Source: Paracoccus yibinensis
GTDB taxonomy: Bacteria > Pseudomonadota > Alphaproteobacteria > Rhodobacterales > Rhodobacteraceae
Direction: 5' to 3'
NCBI RefSeq assembly: GCF_030846195.1
Contig: NZ_JAVCWH010000003.1
Location: 524,001-588,000, forward strand
Length of the DNA stretch: 64,000 nt
The position numbers and the translations under genes were made by a program. Shown piece by piece: positions 44,191 through 53,102 of this stretch. The notes under the pieces are model-generated. The model was not told where the DNA came from, did not search any database, and saw only the letters and a program-made list of their open reading frames with translations. Within the stretch, counting starts at the first letter, position 1. The number at the start of each line of letters is the position of its first letter.

Positions 44191-45320
44191 CCCGGATTCC
44201 CGAACAGGTCATGCAGGATTCCGCGCTGCAATCGGTCTTCGACGCCATCGAGGCGGGCGGGCATCGCGCCTGGCTGGTCGGGGGGGCGGTTCGGAACGCG
44301 CTTCTGGGCGAACCGGTGGGCGATCTGGACCTGGCGACCGATGCACCGCCCGAGGTGGTGATGCGACTGGCCCAGGCGGCGGGCCTTAAGCCGGTGCCGA
44401 CGGGGATCGACCATGGCACGGTGACGGTTGTGTCGGACGGCCGGGGGTTCGAGGTCACGACCCTGCGCCATGACGTCGAAACCGACGGGCGACATGCCGT
44501 GGTGGCCTTTTCCGACGATCTGGACCAGGACGCGCGCCGGCGCGATTTCACGATGAACGCGCTTTACGCCGACCGGCATGGCACGGTGATCGACCCGGTC
44601 GGGGGACTGGACGACCTGCGCGCCCGGCGACTGCGCTTTGTGGGCGATCCCGCGCAACGCATTGCCGAGGATTATCTGCGCATCCTGCGCTTCTTCCGCT
44701 TCCTGGCCTGGTATGGCCGGGAGGCCGATCCCGCCGCTGTGGCGGCCTGCCGCGACGGGCGCGACGGGCTTGGGGGGATTTCGCGCGAACGGATCGGGCA
44801 GGAACTGCGCAAGCTGCTGGCGGCACCGGATCCTGTTCCGGCTGTCCGGCTGATGCAGCAGACGGGTGTTCTGGACAAGGTTCTGCCCGGTGCGACGCCC
44901 GACAGGCTTTACGGGCTGCAATCCCCTGCGCCATGGCTGGCGCGGCTGGCGGCGCTGTCGCAGGCAGACCTTGCGGATGCCCTGCGCCTGTCCCGGAACG
45001 AGGCGCGCGACCACCGCGCGCTTGTGACCGCCCTGACGCAAGGCTGGTCGTTCAACCGCATCGCCTTTCATCTGCGCGCCGATCTGGCCGATGCCGCCGC
45101 CGCACTGGTTCAGACCTCCGGCCCGCGCGAGGGCTGGGCCGAGGCGCGGGCCGCCGCCCGCCCCCTGCCCATTGCCGCATCCGACCTGCAACCGCATCTG
45201 CAAGGCCCCGCCCTGGGCCGTGCTCTGAAGGCTGCCGAAGATGCATGGATCGATTCGGGCTTCGCTATGCCCGCGCCCGCGTTGATCGACATCGCCCTGC
45301 TGGCCGGAGAGACCGCATGA
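44187..45320 (+). CDS. cca: CCA tRNA nucleotidyltransferase
   Basis: Class II polymerase-beta-fold enzyme that adds or repairs the 3' CCA of tRNAs. Visible motifs are the nucleotidyltransferase core AWLVGGAVRNALLGEPVGDLDLATDA (catalytic D-L-D), RRDFTMNAL (motif B-like), and RIAEDYLRILRFFRF (motif E-like). 377 residues from GTG 44187; ATG 44211 is possible and gives 369. It overlaps both its neighbours by GTGA/ATGA-type junctions. Alphaproteobacteria usually have one such gene. Confidence 0.93.
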   Translation: MTRIPEQVMQDSALQSVFDAIEAGGHRAWLVGGAVRNALLGEPVGDLDLATDAPPEVVMRLAQAAGLKPVPTGIDHGTVTVVSDGRGFEVTTLRHDVETDGRHAVVAFSDDLDQDARRRDFTMNALYADRHGTVIDPVGGLDDLRARRLRFVGDPAQRIAEDYLRILRFFRFLAWYGREADPAAVAACRDGRDGLGGISRERIGQELRKLLAAPDPVPAVRLMQQTGVLDKVLPGATPDRLYGLQSPAPWLARLAALSQADLADALRLSRNEARDHRALVTALTQGWSFNRIAFHLRADLADAAAALVQTSGPREGWAEARAAARPLPIAASDLQPHLQGPALGRALKAAEDAWIDSGFAMPAPALIDIALLAGETA

Positions 45321-47161
45321 CCCTGCACCACCGCCTTGGCCGCCTGATCGACGCCTTCCGCCCGGCGGATGGACCGCCGCCCGCCACGCTGCTGGCCTTT
45401 TTCCGCTGGTGCCTGTCCGGGGCTTGGGGCGGGCTTGGGCTGGCGGGCATCGCCTCGGCCCTGGGGGGTGTTGCGGATGTGGTGGCGGCCGTCCTGCTGG
45501 GCTGGGTGGTGGACGCCATAGCCATGGGCGATCCTGGCGCCTTCTGGGGGCAGAACGGCCTGCTGGTCGCGGCTTTCGTCGGGTTCTTCCTGCTGGTGCG
45601 GCCGCTGATCTTCGGTTTTTCCACCGCGACCTCCAGCGTCATCATCGGACCGAATGTGCTGCCGCTGGTGCTGTCGCGGATCCACCGCTGGACCATGGGC
45701 CATTCGGTCGCCTTCTTCGACAACGATTTTGCCGGGCGGCTGGCGCAGAAGCAGATGCAGACCGCCCGCGCCGTCACGGATGTTGCGTCCGAGATGGTGA
45801 ACGTGGTGGCCTTCGCGCTGGCATCCGTCCTGGGATCGGCGGCATTCCTGGTGTCGGTGGATACCTGGGGTGCGGTCGCGCTGATCCTGTGGATGCTGGC
45901 CTATCTGGGCCTGATCCGCTTCTTCCTGCCGCGCATCCGGGCGAAATCCGGGGCCCGCGCATCCGCCCGGGCGATGATCACCGGCCAGGTCGTCGATACC
46001 ATCACCAACATCAAGACCGTCAAGCTGTTCGCCCATGCCGAACACGAGGATCGCGCGGCCCTGGGCGCCATGGCGGGTTTCCGCGAACGCGCGCTGGATT
46101 TCGGCGTGGTCAGCAGCACCTTCCGCATGTCGCTGATGGTAATCGCGGGCATTCTGCCGGTGATCCTGGTCGGCGGCTCGATCATGCTGTGGCGCCAGGG
46201 GCAGGCCACGCCCGGCGATGTGGCGGCGGCCGGGGCGATCGCCATGCGGCTGTCGCAGATGACCGGCTGGGTCAGCATGGCATTGATGGGCATCTGGGGC
46301 AGCGTGGGCGAGGTCGAGGATGGCATGAAGACCCTGTCCCCCGCCCATGCCCTGACCGACGCGCCCGATGCCACGCCCCTGGAACGGGTGGCGGGTCGCA
46401 TCGACTTCGATCACGTGGGCTTTGCCTATGGCCGCGATGACGGTGGACTTGCCGACATCGACCTGCATATCCGCGCGGGCGAGAAGGTCGGCATTGTCGG
46501 TGCTTCGGGCGCTGGCAAGTCCACGATGGTGGCCCTGCTGCTGCGGCTTTACGACGTGGAAAAGGGCGCGATCCGCATCGACGGGCACGACCTGCGCGAG
46601 GTGACCCAGGAAAGCCTGCGCCGCCAGATCGGCATGGTCACGCAGGAAACCGCGATGTTCAACCGATCCGCCCGCGACAACATCCTGTATGGCCGCCCCG
46701 GCGCCTCGCAGTCCGAGATCGAAGCCGCCGCCAAGGCGGCCGAGGCGCATGACTTCATCCTGACCCTGCAGGACCACCATGGCCGCAAGGGCTATGACGC
46801 GCATCTGGGCGAACGCGGGGTCAAGCTGTCGGGCGGGCAGCGCCAGCGGATCGCGCTTGCCCGCGCCTTCCTGAAGGACGCCCCGATCCTGGTCCTGGAC
46901 GAAGCGACCAGCGCCCTTGACAGCGAGGTCGAGGCGCAAGTTCAGGACGCCCTGTCCCGCGCGATGAAGGGCAAGACGGTGCTGGCTATCGCGCACAGGC
47001 TTTCCACCATCGCCGAACTGGACCGGATCATCGTCATGGATGCGGGCCGGATCGTCGAACAGGGCAGCCACGGGCAACTGCTGGCGCGGGGCGGGCTTTA
47101 CGCGCGCTACTGGAACCGGCAATCGGGCGGCTTCCTGGGGACCGAGGAAGCGGCGGAATGA
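45317..47161 (+). CDS. ABC exporter (fused membrane and ATPase domains)
   Basis: A 614-residue type I exporter half-transporter. Six membrane helices in the N-terminal 330 residues (for example LGLAGIASALGGVADVVAAVLLGWV and VALILWMLAYLGLIRFF in part); ATPase with Walker A GASGAGKS, signature LSGGQRQRIALARA, Walker B LVLDEATSALD and AHRLS. Drug, lipid or peptide substrate unknown. It is the fourth gene of a five-gene run from hslO, overlapping cca (ATGA) and the rRNA methyltransferase (ATGA), so it is co-expressed with RNA-processing genes. Confidence 0.9.
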   Translation: MTLHHRLGRLIDAFRPADGPPPATLLAFFRWCLSGAWGGLGLAGIASALGGVADVVAAVLLGWVVDAIAMGDPGAFWGQNGLLVAAFVGFFLLVRPLIFGFSTATSSVIIGPNVLPLVLSRIHRWTMGHSVAFFDNDFAGRLAQKQMQTARAVTDVASEMVNVVAFALASVLGSAAFLVSVDTWGAVALILWMLAYLGLIRFFLPRIRAKSGARASARAMITGQVVDTITNIKTVKLFAHAEHEDRAALGAMAGFRERALDFGVVSSTFRMSLMVIAGILPVILVGGSIMLWRQGQATPGDVAAAGAIAMRLSQMTGWVSMALMGIWGSVGEVEDGMKTLSPAHALTDAPDATPLERVAGRIDFDHVGFAYGRDDGGLADIDLHIRAGEKVGIVGASGAGKSTMVALLLRLYDVEKGAIRIDGHDLREVTQESLRRQIGMVTQETAMFNRSARDNILYGRPGASQSEIEAAAKAAEAHDFILTLQDHHGRKGYDAHLGERGVKLSGGQRQRIALARAFLKDAPILVLDEATSALDSEVEAQVQDALSRAMKGKTVLAIAHRLSTIAELDRIIVMDAGRIVEQGSHGQLLARGGLYARYWNRQSGGFLGTEEAAE

Positions 47162-48381
47162 GCCTTTGGCATGTCGAACGCCTGGGCCGCCGCGGCGATG
47201 GCGTATCCGTGGGGCCGGCCGGCCGGGCCTTGGCCCCCCTGACCCTGCCGGGCGAACAGATCGAGGGCGAAGCCGAAGGGGGGCGCATCGCCGCCCCTCG
47301 TATCGTCACGCCCTCGCCCGACCGGGTGCGGCCAGTCTGCGCGCATTACCGCGCCTGCGGGGGCTGTTCGCTGATGCATGCTTCGGACAGTTTCATGACC
47401 GCCTGGAAGCGCCGGGTGGTCGAAACGGCCCTGGCCGCACGCGGATTGCCCGCACCCGTCGAGGGGGTGCATGTCTCTCCTCCTCGGTCGCGGCGGCGGG
47501 CGGTGTTGTCGGGCAGGCGCACGAAGAAGGGCGCCTTGGTGGGCTTTCACGCCCGCGCGTCGGATGTGATCGTGGATCTTGCCGAATGCCACGTCATGCG
47601 CCCCGAGATCACGGCCGCCCTGCCCCTGCTGCGGCGGATCACCGTGGCTGGCGCCTCGCGCAGCGGCGAATTGTCCATGACTGTGATCCACGGTCCTGCC
47701 GGACTGGATGTGTCCGTAACCGGTGGCAAGCCGATGGAACCTGCGCTGTTCCAGACCCTTGCCGCGCTGGCGGAGGAAGGCGATCTGGCGCGGCTGACCT
47801 GGGACGGCCAGTCGATCACCCGTCGTCCGCCCGCCCTCCTCATGGGTTCTGCGCGGGTCGTGCCGCCGCCCGGCGGCTTCTTGCAGGCGACTCTTGAGGG
47901 AGAGGCTGCACTGTTGGCCGGGGTGCAGGCCGTCACGGCAGGTGCAACGCGAATCGTCGATCTGTTCGCAGGGTGCGGGACGTTTTCGCTGCCCTTGGCC
48001 AAGGGGGCATCTGTCCATGCGGTCGAAGGCCTGGCAGCCCCGCTTGCCGCTCTGGATGCCGGGTGGCGGAGCGCCCCGGGCCTGGATCGCATCACGACCG
48101 AGATTCGCGATCTTGCCCGCCGACCCATGCTGGCCGATGAGTTGAATCGATTTGACGTAATCGTGATCGACCCGCCCCGCGCGGGTGCCGAGGCGCAAGC
48201 CCGTGAAATCGCGGATTCCAGGATCAGCAAGGTCGCGTTCGTGGCATGCGATCCGGTGAATTTCTCAAGGGATGCGCAGCTTCTTGCCAATGGCGGTTTT
48301 GCGCTGAACCGGCTGTGGGTGGTCGACCAGTTCCGATGGTCCTCCCATGTGGAAACGGTGGCGGAATTCGTCAGAACCTAG
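47158..48381 (+). CDS. Iron-sulfur rRNA/tRNA (uracil-5)-methyltransferase (RumA/TrmA family)
   Basis: A 407-residue SAM enzyme, last gene of the run. N-terminal TRAM-like part, an iron-sulfur cluster set C61, C67 and C70 (VCAHYRACGGC) with a fourth Cys near 142 (AECHVM), SAM loop VDLFAGCGTFSLPLA, DPPRAGAEA and the catalytic Cys region VACDPVNFSRD. This is the RlmD/RlmC/TrmA layout, which makes 5-methyluridine in RNA. ATG 47158 overlaps the ABC exporter stop (ATGA). Which nucleotide is modified cannot be decided here. Confidence 0.92.
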   Translation: MSLWHVERLGRRGDGVSVGPAGRALAPLTLPGEQIEGEAEGGRIAAPRIVTPSPDRVRPVCAHYRACGGCSLMHASDSFMTAWKRRVVETALAARGLPAPVEGVHVSPPRSRRRAVLSGRRTKKGALVGFHARASDVIVDLAECHVMRPEITAALPLLRRITVAGASRSGELSMTVIHGPAGLDVSVTGGKPMEPALFQTLAALAEEGDLARLTWDGQSITRRPPALLMGSARVVPPPGGFLQATLEGEAALLAGVQAVTAGATRIVDLFAGCGTFSLPLAKGASVHAVEGLAAPLAALDAGWRSAPGLDRITTEIRDLARRPMLADELNRFDVIVIDPPRAGAEAQAREIADSRISKVAFVACDPVNFSRDAQLLANGGFALNRLWVVDQFRWSSHVETVAEFVRT

Positions 48382-48385
48382 CCAG

Positions 48386-48403
48386 ATCACACTGGTCTGT
48401 GAT
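48386..48403. repeat. Inverted repeat ATCACA-N6-TGTGAT upstream of an L,D-transpeptidase
   Basis: ATCACA at 48386-48391 and TGTGAT at 48398-48403, six bases apart, 40 bases before the L,D-transpeptidase start. Possibly an operator; arms are short and the spacing does not match any binding site I can name. Confidence 0.4.
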
Positions 48404-48443
48404 ATGAAACGGCCATAAAAAACCAAAAATGTCAGAGGCAGTG

Positions 48444-48959
48444 ATGTTCAAGCCAACGCGCCGCGCCGTCGCATTTTCCTTGCTTGCCTTCGTGGCAGCC
48501 TGCGGCAAGCCGGAAAGCAAGTTCAGGGCGTATAACGGCCCCGCCGTGACCCAGGTCGTGGTCAACAAGGGCGACCGCAAGATGTATCTTCTGCACGGCA
48601 CGACCGTGCTGAAATCCTATGACGTGGGCCTGGGCAACGTGCCCGTCGGCCACAAGCAGTTCGAAGGCGATGGCAAGACGCCCGAGGGTGTCTATTACAT
48701 CGACCGCTTCAATCCGCGCAGCCGCTATCACCTGTCGGTCGGCGTGTCCTATCCCAATGAACGCGACGCGGCCCTGGCCACCGCCCTGGGGCGACACGCG
48801 GGCGGCGACATCTTCATCCACGGGCGGGGACCAGAGGGCAACCGTTTCGCGCAGAAGACCCGCGACTGGACCGCAGGCTGCATCGCCGTCAAGGACGAGG
48901 AGATCGAGGAAGTCTATGCGATGCTGCGCCCCGGCGTGCCGATCGTCATCAATCCCTGA
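48444..48959 (+). CDS. L,D-transpeptidase lipoprotein (YkuD/ErfK family)
   Basis: A 171-residue exported enzyme. Signal peptide with lipobox VAAC (LLAFVAAC) suggests an outer-membrane or periplasmic lipoprotein. The YkuD domain spans VTQVVVNKGDRKMYLLHG to IVINP, with the active-site HGRG and the catalytic Cys in DWTAGCIAV. It forms or exchanges peptidoglycan 3-3 cross-links or anchors. ATG 48444 has AGAGG upstream; ATG 48429 lacks one. A second L,D-transpeptidase lies 0.8 kb downstream. Confidence 0.92.
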   Translation: MFKPTRRAVAFSLLAFVAACGKPESKFRAYNGPAVTQVVVNKGDRKMYLLHGTTVLKSYDVGLGNVPVGHKQFEGDGKTPEGVYYIDRFNPRSRYHLSVGVSYPNERDAALATALGRHAGGDIFIHGRGPEGNRFAQKTRDWTAGCIAVKDEEIEEVYAMLRPGVPIVINP

Positions 48960-48987
48960 TCCGGGACATCCGCGCCGGAATGGACAA

Positions 48988-49012
48988 GGCCCCGGACGAG
49001 CCGGGGCCTTTT
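48988..49012 (+). terminator. Intrinsic terminator (bidirectional)
   Basis: GGCCCCGG-ACGAG-CCGGGGCC followed by TTTT, 28 bases after the L,D-transpeptidase stop and just before the stop of the minus-strand CAP gene; it can serve both. Confidence 0.9.
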
Positions 49013-49016
49013 GCGT

Positions 49017-49529
49017 TCAACTGCCGGTCAGCAGCGTCCACCACAGCTTGCCCGAGGGTTCCTGATACCAGGCAAAGCCCAAATTCGTGGCGGACGGGTC
49101 CATGATGACATCGCGCGTGTCGCGGGTGCCCATCCAGGCAGTCAGCGTCTGCATGTCGTTTTCGTAGGACTCCGAGATGTTCTCGCCGACGACATTGCCG
49201 AAATAGCCGGCCCGCCGCGCCCGGTCCAAGGGCGAGGATCCGTCCGACCCCCAATGCCAGGCCCGGTTCTGGGCCGACATGTCGCGCGAATGCGCCAGGG
49301 CAGCCGCCGACAGTTGCGGGTTCAGCGTCAGGGGCGGCACGGCGATGTTTGCACGCAACGTGTTGATTTGCTGCAACACGCGAATCGGAATCTGCTGCTC
49401 CTCGGCGGCGCTGATCTGGTTGCCCGTGGGCATCGCCTGCCCGTCCGGCGCGACCGGAGGCAGGCTGCGCGGCTGACACGCCGCCAGCGCCATCAGCGAC
49501 AGGGCCGCGATAACCTTGAAATTCGGCAT
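49017..49529 (-). CDS. CAP-domain lipoprotein (SCP/PR1-like)
   Basis: A 170-residue exported protein with lipobox LAAC (IAALSLMALAAC). The CAP fold is visible: LRANIAVPPLTLNPQLSAAALAHSRDM, HWGSDGSSP with a conserved His, GENI (Gly-Glu-Asn), and a final NLGFAWYQEPSGKLWWT. Bacterial CAP proteins have proposed roles in cell envelope or protease-like functions; activity is not established for this group. It is convergent with the first L,D-transpeptidase and divergent from the second, so the three may be related in envelope maintenance. Confidence 0.87.
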   Translation of the reverse strand: MPNFKVIAALSLMALAACQPRSLPPVAPDGQAMPTGNQISAAEEQQIPIRVLQQINTLRANIAVPPLTLNPQLSAAALAHSRDMSAQNRAWHWGSDGSSPLDRARRAGYFGNVVGENISESYENDMQTLTAWMGTRDTRDVIMDPSATNLGFAWYQEPSGKLWWTLLTGS

Positions 49530-49750
49530 TTTTCCGCCATCCCTCTTTTTTCTTGTGCGCAGATCTATCGAATGGCGCCCGACCGATCAAACCCACGAAT
49601 TCGTGAAAACCGCCGCTGTGACATCTGCGCGTCCACGGCACTTTGAATTGATGGAATCGCTGCCCCGGCTTATAGAAACCTCCTGCCGCATGAGGCGGAG
49701 TGGTCAAGGCCGTCCAGCAAGAACGGCCATCCTTCGAAGGACATGTGAAG

Positions 49751-50413
49751 ATGAGCAAGTCATCTGCAATCAATCGCCGGACCTTCCTGGGTTCGGCCGC
49801 AGCCCTGGGCGCGGCGGGTCTGGCACTGCCGTCGTTTGCCCAGCAGATCGACCCCTATACGGGCCAGCCGATCTATAACACGGCCCCCGGCGCGATGCCT
49901 GGCGCGACCCCCGATGCGGGGGCGGTGCAATACGATCCCGCAGCCGATCAGCGCCACAACATCTCCAGCTTTTCCGCGCAAAGCTGGCAGCCCCATTTCG
50001 AAACCCTGACCAACGGCGCGATCCTGTGCGACCTGACCTCGCGCGCGCTGCATTTCTGGTCGGAAGACGGCAGCACCTATCGGGTCTATCCCTCGTCCAT
50101 CCCGGTCAGCGCGGACCTGACCCGCACCGGCCGGACCGAGATCATCAAGAAGGTGGAAGGCCCAAGCTGGTCCCCCACGCCCGAGATGAAGGCCCGCAAC
50201 CCTGAATGGCCGGATTTCGTGGGCCCCGGCCCCGACAACCCCCTGGGCACCCATGCCCTGTGGCTGTCCTGGCAGTATTACCGCATCCACGGCACCCACG
50301 ACACGCGCAAGATCGGGCGCAAATCGTCGAACGGCTGCATCGGGCTGTACAACGAACACATCAAGGAACTCTACGAGCTGACAAAGATCGGCACGCAGGT
50401 CCTGGTGATCTGA
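49751..50413 (+). CDS. Tat-exported L,D-transpeptidase (YkuD family)
   Basis: A 220-residue enzyme. The N-terminus has a twin-arginine motif NRRTFLGSAAALGAAGLALPSFA, indicating folded export. After a Pro/Gly-rich linker, the YkuD domain has the active site HGTHD (IHGTHDTRK) and SSNGCIGLYN with the catalytic Cys. It makes 3-3 peptidoglycan cross-links or attaches envelope proteins. ATG 49751 follows GTGAAG; the upstream frame has no signal. Followed by a hairpin and the convergent hemH gene. Confidence 0.92.
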   Translation: MSKSSAINRRTFLGSAAALGAAGLALPSFAQQIDPYTGQPIYNTAPGAMPGATPDAGAVQYDPAADQRHNISSFSAQSWQPHFETLTNGAILCDLTSRALHFWSEDGSTYRVYPSSIPVSADLTRTGRTEIIKKVEGPSWSPTPEMKARNPEWPDFVGPGPDNPLGTHALWLSWQYYRIHGTHDTRKIGRKSSNGCIGLYNEHIKELYELTKIGTQVLVI

Positions 50414-50436
50414 CAGGGGCCAATCGGCCCCCTGTC
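50413..50436. terminator. Hairpin between convergent genes
   Basis: ACAGGGGCC-AATC-GGCCCCCTGT between the L,D-transpeptidase stop and hemH stop. Strong stem with one unpaired base, poor T-run on both strands. Possible shared terminator. Confidence 0.5.
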
Positions 50437-51471
50437 TTATGCCCGTATCCAGCCGGCCAGGTTTTCGCGCACGACCTCCAGCATCACCTCGATATGCTGG
50501 GGGTCGTCGTTCAGGCAGGGGATATAGGTGAACTCCTTTCCGCCCGCATGTTCGAAGCTTTCGCGGATCTCTCCGTTGATCTCCTCCAGCGTCTCGATGC
50601 AGTCCGAGGAGAACGCGGGCGAGATGACCGCGATGTCGGTGATGCCGCGTTTCGCCAGTTCGGCCACGTGTTCGACGGTATAGGGGCGCAGCCATTCCTC
50701 GGTCCCAAAGACGGACTGGAAGGTGGTGTCGATCACGCCGTCGGGCCAGCCCAGCGCTTCTTTCAGCAGGCGCGAGGTCTTCTGGCACTGGCAGTGATAG
50801 GGATCGCCCTCCAGCAGGTAACGCTTGGGCATCCCGTGATAGCTGGCGACCAGCTTGGCGGGCACCTTGTCGCCCAGCGTCCGGCGCACCGACGCCGCCA
50901 GGGCCGCGATGTAATCGGGACGGTCAAAATAGGGCTCGCAGGTGCGGACCGCGGGCTGCCATTTCTGCGCCATCAGCGCCCGGAACAGCTGGTCGTTCGC
51001 CGTGGCCGAGGTCGCGCCCGCATATTGCGGATAGAGCGGCAGGAACACGATCCGCTGGCAGCCCGCCTTGACCATGCGGTCCAGCACGTCCTGCGTGGAC
51101 GGGTTGCCATAGCGCATGCAGAATTCCACCATCACCTGGTCGCCCCATTCGGCGGTGGCACGCTCGCGCAGCGCCTCGGTCTGGGACCGGGTGATGGTCA
51201 TCAGCGGGCTTTCGTTCTTTTCCTCGTTCCAGATCAGCTTGTAGTTCTTGCCCGAGGTGAAGGGCCGCTTGGTCAGGATGATGCCCTGGAGCAGCGGCTG
51301 CCATTTCCAGGCCGGATAGTCGATGACGCGTTTGTCGGACAGGAATTCGTTCAGGTACCGGCGCATCGACCAATAGTCATAGCCGTCCGGCGTGCCCAGG
51401 TTGGCGATCAGGATGCCGGTCTTCTTCGGCGGGATCGAGGGGTGGTCTGCGGGCGCATGGGCTGGCTTCAT
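50437..51471 (-). CDS. hemH: Ferrochelatase
   Basis: A 344-residue enzyme inserting ferrous iron into protoporphyrin IX, last step of heme synthesis. Recognisable are ILIANLGTPDGYDYWSMRRYLNEFL, the active-site SYHGMPKRY with the metal-site His, and VFGTEEWLRPYT and CIETLEEINGEI, containing the conserved Glu. ATG 51471 overlaps the stop of the upstream methyltransferase gene (ATGA), so the two are coupled. Confidence 0.96.
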   Translation of the reverse strand: MKPAHAPADHPSIPPKKTGILIANLGTPDGYDYWSMRRYLNEFLSDKRVIDYPAWKWQPLLQGIILTKRPFTSGKNYKLIWNEEKNESPLMTITRSQTEALRERATAEWGDQVMVEFCMRYGNPSTQDVLDRMVKAGCQRIVFLPLYPQYAGATSATANDQLFRALMAQKWQPAVRTCEPYFDRPDYIAALAASVRRTLGDKVPAKLVASYHGMPKRYLLEGDPYHCQCQKTSRLLKEALGWPDGVIDTTFQSVFGTEEWLRPYTVEHVAELAKRGITDIAVISPAFSSDCIETLEEINGEIRESFEHAGGKEFTYIPCLNDDPQHIEVMLEVVRENLAGWIRA

Positions 51472-52307
51472 GTCTTCCTGGTCCTGATTTCTTTCAGCGC
51501 GTCTTCAAGTCGTGTCGTGGCCGATCCCGGCCGCAGTGGTTTCGGCTGCGTGTCCGAGGGCGACCATCCGGTCAGAAAGACCAGATCGAATGTCGCCACG
51601 ATACGGGACGGATCGTCGCGGTCGGCATGGTGCTGGGCCATGATCGCGGCGGCGCGGGCAAAGACCGCGCGGCCCGTCGGGCGGCGCAGGCGGCCGGCCA
51701 TGGCATTCCCCTCGCCCATGGCGCGCAGGTCATGGGCCAGGTGGATCAGGTCGCGATAGCTGGCCCGTTGCGTGACCAGATCGGCCACCGGCAGGGCCAG
51801 TCCGGCGCGGCCCAGCAGCCCGCCCATGTCGCGGATTTCCCCCATCGGCAGGATGCGAGGGGACAGCCCGCCGGTCAGTTCCACCTCGGCCTGGGCCAGG
51901 GCGGCGCGCAGTTCCTGCAGGGTCTGCCCCCCGAAACAGACGGCAATGAACAGCCCGTCCTCGCGCAGGGCGCGGGCGCACTGGACGATCTGGCCCACCG
52001 GGTCATCGGCCCAGTGCAGCGCCATGGCGTGAATGACCAGATCATGCGCGCCAGGTTGCAGATCAAGGACGGGGTCATCGGAAATGATGCGGGCATCGGG
52101 AAAGATCTGCGCCCAGAACCCGGGAAAACCTGTCACGACGGCGGGCGCGGTAAACCTTCTGTTAATCTCGGAGAGCCTATCCTGAAGCTCGTCAGCCGCA
52201 AGCTGGTGCAGGATATCGGCGAAGCCGCAGCGATTCGCCCGGTCCCGCTGGCGCAGCAGCGCGGGGCGGTCGGTCAGGGTCGGGCGGGTGTCATGGGGCA
52301 GTTTCAT
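51468..52307 (-). CDS. SAM-dependent methyltransferase-like protein (BioC/NDUFAF5-like)
   Basis: A 279-residue protein with a class I methyltransferase fold in its middle: DLVIHAMALHWADDPVGQIVQCARALREDGLFI is the post-motif II-III pattern seen in BioC and NDUFAF5-like proteins; the SAM-binding glycine loop is degraded (AVVTGFPGFW). The N-terminus LLRQRDRANRCGFADILHQ also matches the NDUFAF5-like group. It may hydroxylate or methylate a protein target or be a non-catalytic assembly factor. It overlaps hemH by ATGA; comF is divergent. Confidence 0.75.
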   Translation of the reverse strand: MKLPHDTRPTLTDRPALLRQRDRANRCGFADILHQLAADELQDRLSEINRRFTAPAVVTGFPGFWAQIFPDARIISDDPVLDLQPGAHDLVIHAMALHWADDPVGQIVQCARALREDGLFIAVCFGGQTLQELRAALAQAEVELTGGLSPRILPMGEIRDMGGLLGRAGLALPVADLVTQRASYRDLIHLAHDLRAMGEGNAMAGRLRRPTGRAVFARAAAIMAQHHADRDDPSRIVATFDLVFLTGWSPSDTQPKPLRPGSATTRLEDALKEIRTRKT

Positions 52308-52338
52308 GGGGGTGGAACATAGGGTGCTTCAGGGGGCG

Positions 52339-53070
52339 ATGAAAGGCGCGTTGCGCCTGTTGTATCCGCCGCAATGCGTGGCCTGCGGCGCGCCCGTGGC
52401 GGGCGAGGGTCCGGGCCAGCTTTGCCCGGCCTGCTTTCCCGAGACGCGCTTCATCACCGGCGCGGCCTGCACCCGCTGCGGGGTGCCGCTGCCCGACGAC
52501 GGGACGGGCGCGGACGATCCCCTGCTGACCTGCGACGACTGCCTGGCGATGGCCCGACCCTGGCAGCGCGGGCGGGCGGCGATGGTCTATGCCGGCACCG
52601 GACGGCGGCTGGTGCTGGCGCTGAAGCATGGCGACCGGCCGGATCTGGCGCCTGCGCTGGCGGCATGGCTTGCCCGCGCGGCGGCGCCCCTGATCGACGC
52701 CAACACCATCGTGGCGCCGATCCCGCTGCATCTGCGGCGGCTGCTGAAGCGGCGATACAACCAGGCGGCGCTGATATCCGGGCGGGTGGCGCGGAGCCAC
52801 AAGTCATTGCATCTGCCCGACCTGCTGCTGCGATGCCGCCATACGCCAGGGCAGGACCATCGCGGCGTCGGCGACCGTTTCGCCAACATCGCCGGGGCGC
52901 TTGCCGTGAATCCCCGGCGGGTGGAGGCGGTGCTGGGTCGTCCCGTCCTGCTGGTCGATGACGTGATGGCATCCGGCGCGACCATGGCTGCGGCGACGGA
53001 TGCGCTTCTGGCAGCGGGATCGGGGCCGGTTTCGGTCGCGGTTCTGGCAAGGGCGGTCAAGGATGACTAG
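52339..53070 (+). CDS. ComF-family phosphoribosyltransferase-like protein
   Basis: A 243-residue protein with an N-terminal zinc ribbon (CVACG, CPACF, CTRCG, CDDC) and a C-terminal phosphoribosyltransferase-fold domain with the PRPP loop VLLVDDVMASGAT. ComF is needed for DNA uptake in competent bacteria; in alphaproteobacteria competence is not always present and its role may be in DNA repair or salvage. ATG 52339 has AGGGGG upstream; longer frames start within the divergent methyltransferase promoter. Confidence 0.9.
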   Translation: MKGALRLLYPPQCVACGAPVAGEGPGQLCPACFPETRFITGAACTRCGVPLPDDGTGADDPLLTCDDCLAMARPWQRGRAAMVYAGTGRRLVLALKHGDRPDLAPALAAWLARAAAPLIDANTIVAPIPLHLRRLLKRRYNQAALISGRVARSHKSLHLPDLLLRCRHTPGQDHRGVGDRFANIAGALAVNPRRVEAVLGRPVLLVDDVMASGATMAAATDALLAAGSGPVSVAVLARAVKDD

Positions 53071-53102
53071 GTATGGGGTCACAAGGAAAGGAACCGCACC
53101 CC

